This document shows positions 8,327 through 18,286 of a stretch of 64,000 nt of DNA, one piece after another. Positions within the stretch are counted from its first letter, which is position 1. Each line of letters begins with the position of its first letter. This DNA comes from Citreicella sp. C3M06 (GTDB taxonomy: Bacteria; Pseudomonadota; Alphaproteobacteria; Rhodobacterales; Rhodobacteraceae). The DNA is taken from NCBI RefSeq assembly GCF_018860705.1, contig NZ_JAHKQA010000091.1, positions 47,351 to 111,350 on the forward strand, written 5' to 3'. The notes under the pieces were generated by a model, which saw nothing but the letters and a program-made list of their open reading frames with translations, was not told the origin of the DNA and searched no databases. The translations under genes were made by a program, and so were the position numbers.

Positions 8327-9772
8327 TCACTGGATGGACTTCACGCCTGAATAGGCGGGGCCAAAGCGGGCATAAGCCGCATTCAGCGCCTCGGTCATGC
8401 CAGTGACCGGCTCAATGACCTCGCCAGTAAGCGGCGGGGTCATTATCTCTGTCGGGCTCTCGCCGGTGGCGGCGATGCGCCCAAGCCGCGCTGCGCCAAG
8501 CGCCGCGCCAAATTCACCGGCCTTGGGCAGGTGCAGCGGCAGATCCAGCACCGTCGCCAGCAGCCGCAGCCAGTAACGCGAGCCGGTGCCGCCGCCGATG
8601 GCGAGCAGGCTGGCGGGCCGCGCCCCGGTGCTCTTGAGCGCCTCGAGACTGTCGCGCAGGCCAAAGCTGACGCCGGTCAGCACCGCGCGGGTCAGATCGT
8701 CGCGCGTGGTGTCGGCGCCGATGCCGGTAAAGGCACCGCGTATATCGGCATCGTTGTGCGGCGTGCGCTCGCCCGACAGGTAGGGCAGGAAGCGCTCACG
8801 CCCCGGCGCGGCGAGGTGCTCGCCAAGCGGCGCTGTCAGCTCGGCGGGGCGGGTGCCGGTGATGCGGGCCAGCCAGTTGAGGCTGTCGGTACAGCTGAGC
8901 ATCACGCCCATCTGGTACCATGTGTCCGGCACCGCGTGGCAAAAGCTGTGCACCGCGGTTTGCGGTGAGGGCGCATAGCCGCCGCGCGCCGCCAGCAACA
9001 CCCCCGAGGTGCCAAGCGAGACAAAACCCTGACCTTCGTTCAGAACGCCGGTGCCCGCCGCCGCCGCCGCGTTGTCGCCCGCGCCGCCAGCGATGGCGAC
9101 ATTGCCGACGCCCCATTTTGACGCCAGCTCGCGGCGCAGGGTGCCCGCGCGGGCGCAGCCTTCGACAAGGCGGGGCATCTGGGCGCGGCTCATGCCGCCC
9201 AGATCGAGCAACGTATCGGACCAGTCGCGCGCGCCGGTGTCGAACCAGCTGGTCCCGGCACTGTCGGACATGTCTGCGACGTGATCGCCGCTCAGGTACA
9301 GGTTGAGATAGGCCGCGGGCAGCAGCACCTTGGCGATACGGGCAAAATGGCCCGGCTCATGGGTGCGCATCCACAGCAGCTTGGGCGCGGTGAAACCGGC
9401 AAACACGATATTCCCGGAAATCTCGCGCGCGCCGGGAGTGGCATCCAGCGCGGCGGCCTCGATATGGCTGCGGCTGTCGTTCCACAGGATGCAGGGGCGG
9501 ATCACCGCATCCGAGGCATCCAGCGCCACCGCGCCGTGCATGTGCCCGGCAACACCGATCCCCTTCAGCGCGTCCCAGCCCGGTGCGGCGCGCAGCTCGT
9601 CCACCGCGCCTTCCAGCGCGGCGATCCAGTCGGCGGGGTCTTGTTCGGACCAGCCGGACTGGGGGTGCGCCACCTCGTAATGACGCTCGGCCGAGGCCAG
9701 CGGCGTGCCATCCGCCCCTGTCAGAAGCGCCCGCAGACCCGATGTGCCAAGATCAATTCCGAGGTAGCTCAT
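8327..9772 (-). CDS. xylB: Xylulokinase
   Basis: The 481-residue product is a full-length FGGY-family sugar kinase: the phosphate-1 motif YLGIDLGTSGLRALL at the N-terminus, GVAGHMHGAVALD (MHG is typical of xylulokinases, which bind the substrate there), a central PCILWNDSR, and the C-terminal ATP loop GGGTGSRYW. It phosphorylates D-xylulose (or a related ketose) with ATP for entry into the pentose phosphate route. It is the last gene of the polyol operon, four bases after mtlK, and would process xylulose produced by oxidation of D-arabitol. Confidence 0.93.
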   Translation of the reverse strand: MSYLGIDLGTSGLRALLTGADGTPLASAERHYEVAHPQSGWSEQDPADWIAALEGAVDELRAAPGWDALKGIGVAGHMHGAVALDASDAVIRPCILWNDSRSHIEAAALDATPGAREISGNIVFAGFTAPKLLWMRTHEPGHFARIAKVLLPAAYLNLYLSGDHVADMSDSAGTSWFDTGARDWSDTLLDLGGMSRAQMPRLVEGCARAGTLRRELASKWGVGNVAIAGGAGDNAAAAAGTGVLNEGQGFVSLGTSGVLLAARGGYAPSPQTAVHSFCHAVPDTWYQMGVMLSCTDSLNWLARITGTRPAELTAPLGEHLAAPGRERFLPYLSGERTPHNDADIRGAFTGIGADTTRDDLTRAVLTGVSFGLRDSLEALKSTGARPASLLAIGGGTGSRYWLRLLATVLDLPLHLPKAGEFGAALGAARLGRIAATGESPTEIMTPPLTGEVIEPVTGMTEALNAAYARFGPAYSGVKSIQ

Positions 9773-9776
9773 GGCA

Positions 9777-11234
9777 TCAGCCTTTCACGTAGGCGTCCAT
9801 GGTGACCTCTACCCCATCGTCCCACAGACGCGTCAGCCATTTGGCAAAGGTGTCGGCAAAGCGCGCGTTCGACGCCAGATCGCCATAGACAGAGCGCTGT
9901 TCCAGCCATGCGGCAGGGCGGGTGCGGGCCTGTTCCGACAGGGCGACAAGGCGGGTCCAGTCGGGGTCGTTGGCTTCGATCACCGAGCCGTCTTCGAATT
10001 GCCCGGCGCAATACCGGCACCACAGCGCCGATTCCAGCGCCAGACCGTCGATCGAGGCATCGGCCTTCAGCGCCTCGACGATGACCGGCACGATGAATTT
10101 CGGCTGACGGTTGGAACCGTCAAAGCACAGCCGCCGCAGCGTGTCCTTGACCTCGGGGTTCGAGAACCGCCCGACGATCAGTTCGAGATATTCGGTGGCG
10201 GTGAATTCGGGGACCGGCTGCACCTGCGGCAGCACCTCGGTTTCCTCGACCTTGCGGAAAAAGCCATGCACCAGCGGATGCGCCATCGCCTCGTCGACCA
10301 GCGTGCAGCCAAGCAGCGCGCCGGCATAGGCGATGATGGCGTGGCCGCCGTTGAGAATGCGGATCTTCATCCGCTCGTAGTCATGCACGTGGTCGGTGAA
10401 GGTCACGCCGACCTCTTCAAGGCGCGGACGGCCTTGGGTGAAGCTGTCTTCGAGCACCCATTGGCGGAACGGCTCGCAGGTCACCGGGACCGGATCGTTC
10501 AGCCCAAACCCGGCGGCGACGGCGCGTTCGCGATCGCCGGTGGCGGGCGTGATGCGGTCGACCATCGAATTGGGGAAGGCGACATTGGCGGCGATCCAGT
10601 CGGCCAGCGCCGGATCGGACAGCCGCGCGGTGCCGGTGACCGCATCGCGGGTCACGCTGCCGTTGCCGGGAAGGTTGTCGCAGCTCATCACAGTGAAGGG
10701 GGTCTGGCCCGCATCCCGGCGCGCCTTGAGCGCGGCGACGATGGCGCCGAACACGGTGCGCGGGGCATCGGGCGAGGCGCCATCGGCGACAATGTCGGGA
10801 TGGGTCGGATCAAAGGTCTCGGTGGTGGGATCGACGAAATACCCCCCTTCGGTCACGGTCAGCGACACGATGCGGGTGGCGGTATCGGCCATCTTGGCGA
10901 TCAGCGGGCCGTTGGTTTCCTCGATCGGGAGATAGTCGATCATCGAGCCGGTGACGCGCGGATTCCGGCTGTCGGCGGACAGCTCGATCACGGTCGACAG
11001 GCAGTCCTGCGCCAGCAGCGCTTCGCGCATCCGCGCATCGGGGGCCCGCACGCCCGCGCCGGTGATCGCCCAGTCATGGTCGAGCCCCTTGGCAAACAGG
11101 TCGTCAAGATAGACCGCCTGATGGGCGCGGTGGAAATTGCCGAGGCCCACATGCACGATGCCGTGGCTCAGCCCTTTGCGATCATAGGCAGGCAGCGCAA
11201 CGCGCTTGTCGGTATTCTCAGAGATCAGGCTCAT
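9777..11234 (-). CDS. mtlK: Mannitol 2-dehydrogenase (polyol long-chain dehydrogenase)
   Basis: The 485-residue product belongs to the polyol-specific long-chain dehydrogenases: N-terminal nucleotide-binding GIVHVGLGNFHRAHQA, and the catalytic signature K-x4-N-x2-H in KIRILNGGHAIIAYAG. These NAD-dependent enzymes oxidise D-mannitol to D-fructose and often D-arabitol to D-xylulose. Length matches R. sphaeroides MtlK. It lies between the ABC transporter genes and xylB, as in the smo/mtl operon. Fructuronate and altronate reductases share the fold, but the transporter and xylB context favours a polyol substrate. Confidence 0.92.
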   Translation of the reverse strand: MSLISENTDKRVALPAYDRKGLSHGIVHVGLGNFHRAHQAVYLDDLFAKGLDHDWAITGAGVRAPDARMREALLAQDCLSTVIELSADSRNPRVTGSMIDYLPIEETNGPLIAKMADTATRIVSLTVTEGGYFVDPTTETFDPTHPDIVADGASPDAPRTVFGAIVAALKARRDAGQTPFTVMSCDNLPGNGSVTRDAVTGTARLSDPALADWIAANVAFPNSMVDRITPATGDRERAVAAGFGLNDPVPVTCEPFRQWVLEDSFTQGRPRLEEVGVTFTDHVHDYERMKIRILNGGHAIIAYAGALLGCTLVDEAMAHPLVHGFFRKVEETEVLPQVQPVPEFTATEYLELIVGRFSNPEVKDTLRRLCFDGSNRQPKFIVPVIVEALKADASIDGLALESALWCRYCAGQFEDGSVIEANDPDWTRLVALSEQARTRPAAWLEQRSVYGDLASNARFADTFAKWLTRLWDDGVEVTMDAYVKG

Positions 11235-11342
11235 GGGACGGCTCCGTCAGATTACTCTGCACCTGCCGCTCCGGGGGAGGCGGGCGGCGGTGCGTTCGGC
11301 CCTCTGCGCGGGGCCACGCGTCCGCCGGGGCGGAATGTTGTC

Positions 11343-11366
11343 GCGCCCGGCTGTCGCGCCGGGCGC
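11343..11366 (-). other. Intra-operon hairpin between transporter and catabolic genes
   Basis: GCGCCCGGC (11343-11351) pairs perfectly with GCCGGGCGC (11358-11366). It sits in a 161-base gap after the smoK stop and before mtlK; no T run follows on the minus strand. It may end part of the transcripts or protect the upstream mRNA. The rest of the gap is GC-rich, without a recognisable gene. Confidence 0.55.
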
Positions 11367-11395
11367 AGGCGGCGTCAAGGCCGCCCGTTAACGGA

Positions 11396-12400
<1,005 letters not shown>

Positions 12401-12412
12401 GATCGAAATTCC

Positions 12413-13243
12413 TTATTTCACCGCGCCGAAGGTCAGGCCGCTGACGAGTTGTTTCTGGCTGAACCAGCCAAGGATGAGGATCGGCGCGATAGCCATGGTC
12501 GAGGCCGCGCTGAGTTTGGCAAAGAACAAGCCTTCCGGGCTGGAGTAGCTGGCAATGAAGGCCGTGAGCGGGGCCGCCTTGGCCGCGGTCAGGTTCAGGG
12601 TCCAGAAGGCTTCGTTCCAGGCCAGGATGAAGTTGAGCAGCATGGTCGAGGCAATGCCCGGAACGGCCATGGGGGTCAGGATGAACAGGATCTCGTCCTT
12701 GAGACCGGCGCCGTCCATGCGGCCCGCTTCGAGGATCTCGCCGGGGATCTCCTTGAAGTAGGTGTAGAGCATCCACACGATGATCGGCAGGTTCATCAGC
12801 ATCAGCACGATGATCAGGCCGGTGCGGCTGTCCAGCAGCCCCAGTTTGATGAAGATCAGGTAGATCGGGTACAGAACGCCGACCGCCGGAAGCATCTTGG
12901 TCGAGAGCATCCAGAGCAGGATGTCCTTGGTCTTGTTCGAGGGAACAAAGGCCATCGACCACGCCGCCGGGATGCCGACGATCAGGCCAAGGATGGTGGA
13001 ACCCCCGGCGATGAAGATCGAATTCCACAGGAAGCGCGCGTAGTTCGACCGTTCCAGCACGTCATGGTAATTCGCCAGCGTCCAGTCGAACGCAAGGAAC
13101 ACCGGCGGGTCGGCAACGGCGGTGGCTTCGGTCTTGAAGCTGGTCAGGATGGTCCACAGGATCGGGAAGAAGATCAGCAACCCGACGGCCCATGCGGCGG
13201 CGGTGTTGATGATCTTGCGTTTTTGGGTAACGGCTCGTGCCAT
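12413..13243 (-). CDS. smoG: Polyol ABC transporter permease (SmoG type)
   Basis: The 276-residue product is a MalG-type carbohydrate permease with six predicted membrane segments and the cytoplasmic EAA loop EAGRMDGAGLKDEILFILTP, which contacts the ATPase. The N-terminal span (AAAWAVGLLIFFPILWTI) and periplasmic stretch match mannitol/sorbitol permeases. It is 12 bases from both neighbours. Confidence 0.92.
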   Translation of the reverse strand: MARAVTQKRKIINTAAAWAVGLLIFFPILWTILTSFKTEATAVADPPVFLAFDWTLANYHDVLERSNYARFLWNSIFIAGGSTILGLIVGIPAAWSMAFVPSNKTKDILLWMLSTKMLPAVGVLYPIYLIFIKLGLLDSRTGLIIVLMLMNLPIIVWMLYTYFKEIPGEILEAGRMDGAGLKDEILFILTPMAVPGIASTMLLNFILAWNEAFWTLNLTAAKAAPLTAFIASYSSPEGLFFAKLSAASTMAIAPILILGWFSQKQLVSGLTFGAVK

Positions 13244-13255
13244 GGTGTCAGCTCC

Positions 13256-14122
13256 TCACGCGTCCAGGTTCTTGCCGACGATGCGCATCAGGAAGATGGC
13301 AACGATGTTGGCAAGAATGATTGCATAGACACCGCCCGCGGACCCAAGCCCGACGTTCTGGCTTTCCAGCACGCGCTGGAAGATCAGGTAGGTCAGTGTG
13401 CGCGACCCGAAGGCACCGCCGGTGGTCACGAAGATTTCCGCAAAGATCGACAGCAGGAAGATCGTCTCGATCAGAATCACGATGGTGATCGCCCGCCCGA
13501 GGTGGGGGAGGATGATGTAATAGAACCGCTTCAGCACCGGCGCGCCGTCCATTTCCGACGCTTCAAGCTGTTCGCCATCCAGCGACTGGATCGCGGTGAG
13601 CAGGATCAGCGTGGCAAAGGGCAGCCACTGCCAACTGACGATCAGCACGATTGAAAACAGCGAGGCGTCGCTGATCCATTCCACCGGCGCTGCGCCAAAG
13701 AACTTCCACAAATGTGCAAACAGCCCGTTCACCGGGTCCATGAACATGTTTTTCCAAACCAGCGCGGTCACGGTGGGCATCACGAAAAACGGCGCGATCA
13801 CAAGGATACGCACCACGCCCTGGCCCCACATTGGCTGGTTCAGAAGAATGCCAAGCAGCACGCCGAACACCACGGTGATCAGCAACGTGCCCAGAACGAT
13901 GACCAGCGTTGCCTGAACGCTGGGCCAGAATGCCGAAGACGTCACGAAGCGCACGTAGTTGTCGAAACCCGTCCAGCCGAGGTCGCCGCCGCGCAGGGGC
14001 AGGTATCTTTTGAAAGAGAATAGAAGCGTCATGATGAGCGGAACCAGCATCCATCCCAAAAGTAGGATGACTGCGGGTGCCAACATCATGCGCGCTGCCG
14101 ATCGGGAATGCTGTGTCGCCAT
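13256..14122 (-). CDS. smoF: Polyol ABC transporter permease (SmoF type)
   Basis: Start ATG 14122 has AGAGGAC upstream; a longer frame to 14149 begins without a ribosome site. The 288-residue product is a MalF-type permease with six membrane spans and the EAA loop (EASEMDGAPVLKRFYYIILP). It pairs with SmoG to form the channel. A stable hairpin lies between it and the upstream smoE gene, a frequent device for making more binding protein than permease. Confidence 0.92.
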   Translation of the reverse strand: MATQHSRSAARMMLAPAVILLLGWMLVPLIMTLLFSFKRYLPLRGGDLGWTGFDNYVRFVTSSAFWPSVQATLVIVLGTLLITVVFGVLLGILLNQPMWGQGVVRILVIAPFFVMPTVTALVWKNMFMDPVNGLFAHLWKFFGAAPVEWISDASLFSIVLIVSWQWLPFATLILLTAIQSLDGEQLEASEMDGAPVLKRFYYIILPHLGRAITIVILIETIFLLSIFAEIFVTTGGAFGSRTLTYLIFQRVLESQNVGLGSAGGVYAIILANIVAIFLMRIVGKNLDA

Positions 14123-14201
14123 GACGACTGTCCTCTCTAGCTCACGCAAGGTGCATGATGAACGCGGGTGATCGTGGTGAATGGGTCCCGTTGAACGGGA
14201 G

Positions 14202-14225
14202 CCGGGGAGGGCAAGCCCTCCCCGG
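14202..14225 (-). other. Stable hairpin between smoE and smoF
   Basis: CCGGGGAGGG (14202-14211) and CCCTCCCCGG (14216-14225) form a 10-bp perfect stem with a 4-base loop, 17 bases after the smoE stop. No T run follows on the minus strand, so it more likely blocks 3'-exonucleases or partly terminates. A smaller TCCCGT/ACGGGA hairpin lies next to it. Confidence 0.75.
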
Positions 14226-14242
14226 TGATCGGATGGCGCGGC

Positions 14243-15553
14243 TTAGTAGCCTGCGGCTTCCATTTCTTCAGAGGTGATATCCTGAGCTTTCTCGAGCGCT
14301 TCTTCGGCGGTCTGCTGACCGGCGACGGCGGCCGAGAATTCCTGACCAACCTGGCCTGCGATGCCCGCGAATTCCGGGATCGCTGCGAACTGGACACCGA
14401 CATAGGGAACGGGGTCCACGGTCGGGTTGTTCGGATCGGCCGAGTTGATGCTGTCGAGCGTCACCTGCGCAAACGGGATCTTCTGGTACTCGGGGTTCTC
14501 GTAAAGCGAGGTGCGCGTGCCCGGGGGAACGTTGGCCCAGCCTTGCTTGTCGGCCACCATTTCGATGTAGCCGGTGCCGGTTGCCCATTCCACAAAGGTC
14601 TTGGCGGCTTCCTCGTTCTGGGTGCCGGCGGGAATGCCAAGCGCCCATGCCCAGAGCCAGTTGCCGTTCTTGGACACGCCATCCTTGTGCGGTGCCAGAG
14701 CATAGCCGACCTTGTCCGCCACCACCGATTCATTGGGATCGGTCAGCTTGGAGGCCGCGACGGTGGCGTCGATCCACATGCCGCATTTGCCCTGATTGAA
14801 CAGCGTCAGGTTCTCGTTGAAGCTGTTGCCCGAGGCACCCGGAGGGCCGGCTTCTTCCATCAGATCAAGATAGAAGGTCAGCGCTTCCTTCCATTCGGGC
14901 GAGTCGAACTGGGCTTGCCAGTTCTCGTCGAACCAGCGCGCGCCGAACGAGTTGGCCATGGACGTGATGAACGCCATGTTGTCGCCCCAGCCAGCCTTGC
15001 CGCGCAGGCAGGCGCCGTAAATCTCGTTGTCCTTGTCGGTCATCGCAACCGCGGCTTCGCGGATGAACTCCCAGGTCGGTTCCGCCGGCATTTCCAGACC
15101 GGCTTCTTCCAGCAGGTCGGTGCGGTAGAACACCATCGAGGATTCACCGTAGAACGGCGCGGCGTACATGGTGCCCTCATAGGACAGGCCATTGCGCATC
15201 GCGGGCAGGATATCATCGATGTCGTATTCTGCGGACAGATCGTCCATCGGGACAAGCCAGCCGTTTGCAGCCCAGATCGGCGCTTCGTACATGCCGATGG
15301 TCATGACGTCGAACTGGCCGCCCTTGGTGGCGATGTCCTGTGTCACGCGCTGGCGCAGCACGTTTTCTTCCAGCGTCACCCACTCGACTTTGATGTCGGG
15401 ATGCTTTTCGTTGAAGTCATCCATCATGCTCTGCATGCGGATCATGTCGCCGTTGTTCACGGTCGCGACGGTGATTGTGGTTTCGGCAATGGCCGACGTA
15501 GCAAGCGCGCCAACGGCACACGCGCCCATGAGGGCGCGGAACGAAGTAGACAT
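14243..15553 (-). CDS. smoE: Polyol ABC transporter substrate-binding protein
   Basis: Start ATG 15553 has GGGAGGA upstream and begins a signal peptide ending TSAIA. The 436-residue mature form is a family 1 extracellular solute-binding protein (VNNGDMIRMQSMMDDFNEKHPDIKVEWV region), with the conserved early segment and a C-terminal half typical of sorbitol/mannitol-binding proteins. It captures the polyol in the periplasm for SmoFGK. It is the first transporter gene after the regulator. Confidence 0.93.
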   Translation of the reverse strand: MSTSFRALMGACAVGALATSAIAETTITVATVNNGDMIRMQSMMDDFNEKHPDIKVEWVTLEENVLRQRVTQDIATKGGQFDVMTIGMYEAPIWAANGWLVPMDDLSAEYDIDDILPAMRNGLSYEGTMYAAPFYGESSMVFYRTDLLEEAGLEMPAEPTWEFIREAAVAMTDKDNEIYGACLRGKAGWGDNMAFITSMANSFGARWFDENWQAQFDSPEWKEALTFYLDLMEEAGPPGASGNSFNENLTLFNQGKCGMWIDATVAASKLTDPNESVVADKVGYALAPHKDGVSKNGNWLWAWALGIPAGTQNEEAAKTFVEWATGTGYIEMVADKQGWANVPPGTRTSLYENPEYQKIPFAQVTLDSINSADPNNPTVDPVPYVGVQFAAIPEFAGIAGQVGQEFSAAVAGQQTAEEALEKAQDITSEEMEAAGY

Positions 15554-15610
15554 AGGCAGTCCTCCCAAAACTCCTCCTCGCAAGCGGATGCCGCAGTTTC
15601 CTGAGCAATT

Positions 15611-15657
15611 GCCCGCAAGGTGAAGAAAAGCTCACACGGGAGGGTGATTCGTGTCAA
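15611..15657 (-). promoter_or_regulatory. Possible smoE promoter and operator region
   Basis: On the minus strand a TTGACA (complement of 15652-15657) lies about 100 bases before smoE. Downstream of it is a GCAATTGC palindrome (about 15616). The -10 element is not convincing. A SorC-type regulator encoded just upstream may act here, by analogy only. Confidence 0.35.
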
Positions 15658-15679
15658 GGCTGTTTCGTTGGCAGTTCAC

Positions 15680-16627
15680 TCAGGAACTGCTGACCAATTC
15701 GGCAGCGGTCGATTCGTCGGTCAGCAGACCGTTGATCAGCTTGCCCTTGAGGGCGGCCCGCAACGCCTTGATCTTGCTGATACCTCCGCCGATGCACAGC
15801 ACCGGAGCGCGGTTCGCCGGAACCTGAAGCCCCACCAAGAGATTGTTGACAGGGTGATCGAGGAATCGCCCGTCTGAATCAAAGATATGGCCGCAGATCT
15901 CGCCAACGGCGCCCGCCGCCTGCACCGAACGCAGCTCCTCTGCCGTCAGAAAGCCATCGACATGCAGCGGCGCGTCGTCGGCCATCTGCCCAATCCCGAC
16001 GATGGTCAGATCGGCGTCGCGGGCGAGGGTCAGCAGGTTGGCGACATGGGGCAGGGCGCGGTAGACTTCCAGCTCCTGCGTGTTGCGGGCCATCACCGGC
16101 ACCGACATCGGGAAATGCTGCGCACCGGTCTTGTCGGCAAAGCGCATGATCACCTCGTAGAACGAGGCCGATCCGTCGGGCGAGACATTGCCGATCAGCG
16201 ACACCATCCGATGCTGAGGCGCGGCGACGGGCTGCATCTGTTCGCAGACCGCGCGCAGCATCCGCCCGGTGCCAAGCGCCACCAGCTGCGGCGTCTCTTG
16301 GCGGAACAGCCGTTCAATCTCGGCGGCGGCGCTGGGGGCGATGGCGCGCGTTGCATCCTGCTCTGGGCCAAGCCGGGGCGCAACGCGCACCCGGTTCAGC
16401 CCGAACTTGCGGCGCAGGTCGCGTTCCAGCTCGAGGCAGGCGGCAATGGGGTGGTCGATGCGCACGCGCACCAGCCCTTCGCTCATGGCGCGCGCCACCA
16501 GTCTCTGGGCCCGCTGGCGCGAAATGCCCAGCTCTTCGGCGATCTGGTCCTGCCGCATTCCGCCGACATAATATAGCCAGCCCGCCCGCGCGGCGAGATC
16601 GCTCTGGGGGATGTCGTCGTCGCTCAC
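15680..16627 (-). CDS. SorC/DeoR-type sugar-binding transcriptional regulator of the polyol operon
   Basis: The 315-residue product starts with a helix-turn-helix (AARAGWLYYVGGMRQDQIAEELGISRQRAQRLV, about residues 12-44) and continues with a SorC-type effector domain (VALGTGRMLRAV, LIGNVSPDGSASFYEVIMRFADKTGA, VGIGQMADDAPL, GEICGHIFDSDGR). SorC regulators bind phosphorylated sugars and act as activators or repressors of the adjacent sugar operon. Here it is encoded between the HAD phosphatase (4-base overlap) and smoE on the same strand, so it may control the operon and itself. Confidence 0.9.
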   Translation of the reverse strand: MSDDDIPQSDLAARAGWLYYVGGMRQDQIAEELGISRQRAQRLVARAMSEGLVRVRIDHPIAACLELERDLRRKFGLNRVRVAPRLGPEQDATRAIAPSAAAEIERLFRQETPQLVALGTGRMLRAVCEQMQPVAAPQHRMVSLIGNVSPDGSASFYEVIMRFADKTGAQHFPMSVPVMARNTQELEVYRALPHVANLLTLARDADLTIVGIGQMADDAPLHVDGFLTAEELRSVQAAGAVGEICGHIFDSDGRFLDHPVNNLLVGLQVPANRAPVLCIGGGISKIKALRAALKGKLINGLLTDESTAAELVSSS

Positions 16628-17322
16628 GGCCGGTCTCCGGCATCGGCATCGGCGCAGGTCAGCAGGGTCGGGGCGAACTCGGCAACCTTGGCAAGATCGT
16701 CAAAGCGGCGGTGGGGGCGGGTGCCCGGATCTTCAGGCAGGTCTATGCCCCGGAAATGGCTGCCGCCGGTGAACTGCCAGACCTGCATGCCCGCGGCGAG
16801 CGCAGCCCGGATGCCCGACAGCGAATCTTCGATGACAAGGCAATGCTGCGGCGCGATGCCGGCCTTTTTCGCGGCAAGCAGCGGCAGATCGGGCGCCGGC
16901 TTGCCGCGCGCGACCTCGGCAACGGTGGTGATCCGACCGGCAAAGAGCTCTGACAGCCCGGCGATCTGCATGGATTGTTCCACCCGCGCCGGGCTGGAGC
17001 TGGTCGCCAGACAATAGGGCAGCGCCAGCCGTGTCAGCAGGTCGCGAATGCCCGGCATCGGCTGCAACCCTTCGCGAAAGGCGGCCACGAGGCGGGCGCG
17101 GTAGTCGGCTTCGAATCCGTCGGGAAGCACGATGCCGAACTCCTCGCGTATCTGCGCAAGCACCACCGGGTAGCTGCGCCCGAGGAAATGCCGCGCCACG
17201 TAAGCGAGATCGATCCGCACGCCGTGCAACGCCAGTTCCGCCACCAGCATCTGTGCGCTTATCACCTCGCTGTCGACAACGACCCCGTCAAAATCGAAGA
17301 TGATCAGCTGAATATCGCGCAT
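16624..17322 (-). CDS. HAD-family phosphatase (beta-phosphoglucomutase-like)
   Basis: The 232-residue product has HAD motif I DFDGVVVDSE, motif II LATSSSPARV, a Lys in GKPAPDLPLLAAKKAG (motif III) and motif IV VIEDSLSGIRAA, the pattern of subfamily IA phosphatases such as GPH and beta-phosphoglucomutase. The cap follows motif I. It overlaps the SorC regulator by 4 bases and opens the operon. A sugar-phosphate such as a phospho-polyol or fructose phosphate is a likely substrate; specificity is inferred from context. Confidence 0.88.
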   Translation of the reverse strand: MRDIQLIIFDFDGVVVDSEVISAQMLVAELALHGVRIDLAYVARHFLGRSYPVVLAQIREEFGIVLPDGFEADYRARLVAAFREGLQPMPGIRDLLTRLALPYCLATSSSPARVEQSMQIAGLSELFAGRITTVAEVARGKPAPDLPLLAAKKAGIAPQHCLVIEDSLSGIRAALAAGMQVWQFTGGSHFRGIDLPEDPGTRPHRRFDDLAKVAEFAPTLLTCADADAGDRP

Positions 17323-17461
17323 GGTCTTGTCCTCCGCTCCGGCGGGAGTAGCCCAAAGTGTGCAGCTTGACCAGTATCGGGCGCGGGCAGCATTTTTTGT
17401 GGAGGCAGGATGCGATTGCCCTCTTGCGCCCCGTATGCGCTTCCCTTAAGAGGCCCGCACC

Positions 17462-17536
17462 GGGTGATTAGCTCAGTGGTAGAGCGCTTCGTTCACATCG
17501 AAGATGTCAGGGGTTCAAATCCCTTATCACCCACCA
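17462..17536 (+). tRNA. tRNA-Val (anticodon CAC)
   Basis: The cloverleaf folds with acceptor GGGTGAT/ATCACCC, D-arm GCTCAGTGGTAGAGC, anticodon stem CTTCG/CGAAG around loop TTCACAT (anticodon CAC, reading GTG), and T-arm AGGGGTTCAAATCCCTT. CCA is encoded at 17534-17536. Confidence 0.97.
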
Positions 17537-18240
17537 ATTTCCCTCTTTTGGTTAGACTACAGGTCAGGCGCGCCTCTCACGTGATCGGGCTGCTGCGTTC
17601 AAAGCGCGGAGCATGGCCGGGCGCTTCGGTGGGCTCTTGCATCACACCCGCCAGCGGGGGGCCGGCTTGAGGCCGGTGACGAGGGCTGATCCGCAGTAGG
17701 TTAAACCGGTCAGGACGATTGCTCTCGCGCAGGCTGATCTGTGCTGGCGGCTGCGGAAGGGGCGGTGCTGCGAAAACGGCTGGCACGCGTCGGCGACGGG
17801 CATCCAGCCCTACAGGCCTGGCTTTGGGTATGGTCTGGGAATTCATGGTACCGGGTTTGGGAAATCATGGGAAATGACCTGCAAGGTGATGCGGTGCTGT
17901 GGGAAACAGCTAGTCGGAGCATTGTTCTGCGGATCGGGCAGGGGTGGCAGGCGCTCGATTCCTTGGTGTTTCCCGCCGTATCGATAAGATTCGACGTATC
18001 TTCCGCAGCGATACCCGACAAACGGTAGGAGAATCTCGACCGTTTCGGGGCATTCCAGAACGCGATCAAAAGCAAATGATTTTTTGGGAAAATTTCTGAA
18101 TCGTGGCGGGCTCACGACAGCGTGACTATATCTAGTGATCGGCGCGGGGCGAGTTACCAGATATCCTGCCCAAAAAGTTAACAAAACGTCAATATGTAGT
18201 TTTCCAGAGGGTCTGCAGACAACATTCAGTAGGTCGCGCC
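17537..18240. other. About 700 bases without a recognisable gene; several TGGGA motifs
   Basis: No frame here has a recognisable product or ribosome site. The part after 18000 is clearly AT-richer than the flanks. TGGGA or near matches occur on the plus strand at 17836, 17846 (TGGTA), 17858, 17868, 17900 and 18085; two of them (17858, 17868) are exactly 10 bases apart, the spacing of MraZ half-sites. Several smaller hairpins are present. Confidence 0.5.
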
Positions 18241-18246
18241 GAAAAA

Positions 18247-18271
18247 ACCCATTGCTTCCCATAAAATCCCA
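18247..18271 (-). promoter_or_regulatory. MraZ-type operator (three tandem TGGGN repeats, 10-base period)
   Basis: On the minus strand the sequence shows TGGGA (18271-18267), TGGGA (18261-18257) and TGGGT (18251-18247), each 10 bases apart. Tandem TGGG repeats separated by 5 bases are the established MraZ binding site in E. coli and other bacteria. The array overlaps a plus-strand promoter candidate with -35 TTGCTT (18252-18257) and a CATACC -10 at 18275-18280 after 17 bases. Autoregulation of the dcw cluster by MraZ at this site is an inference. Orientation relative to the gene is opposite to that in E. coli as I recall it. Confidence 0.6.
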
Positions 18272-18286
18272 TGACATACCTTTAAC

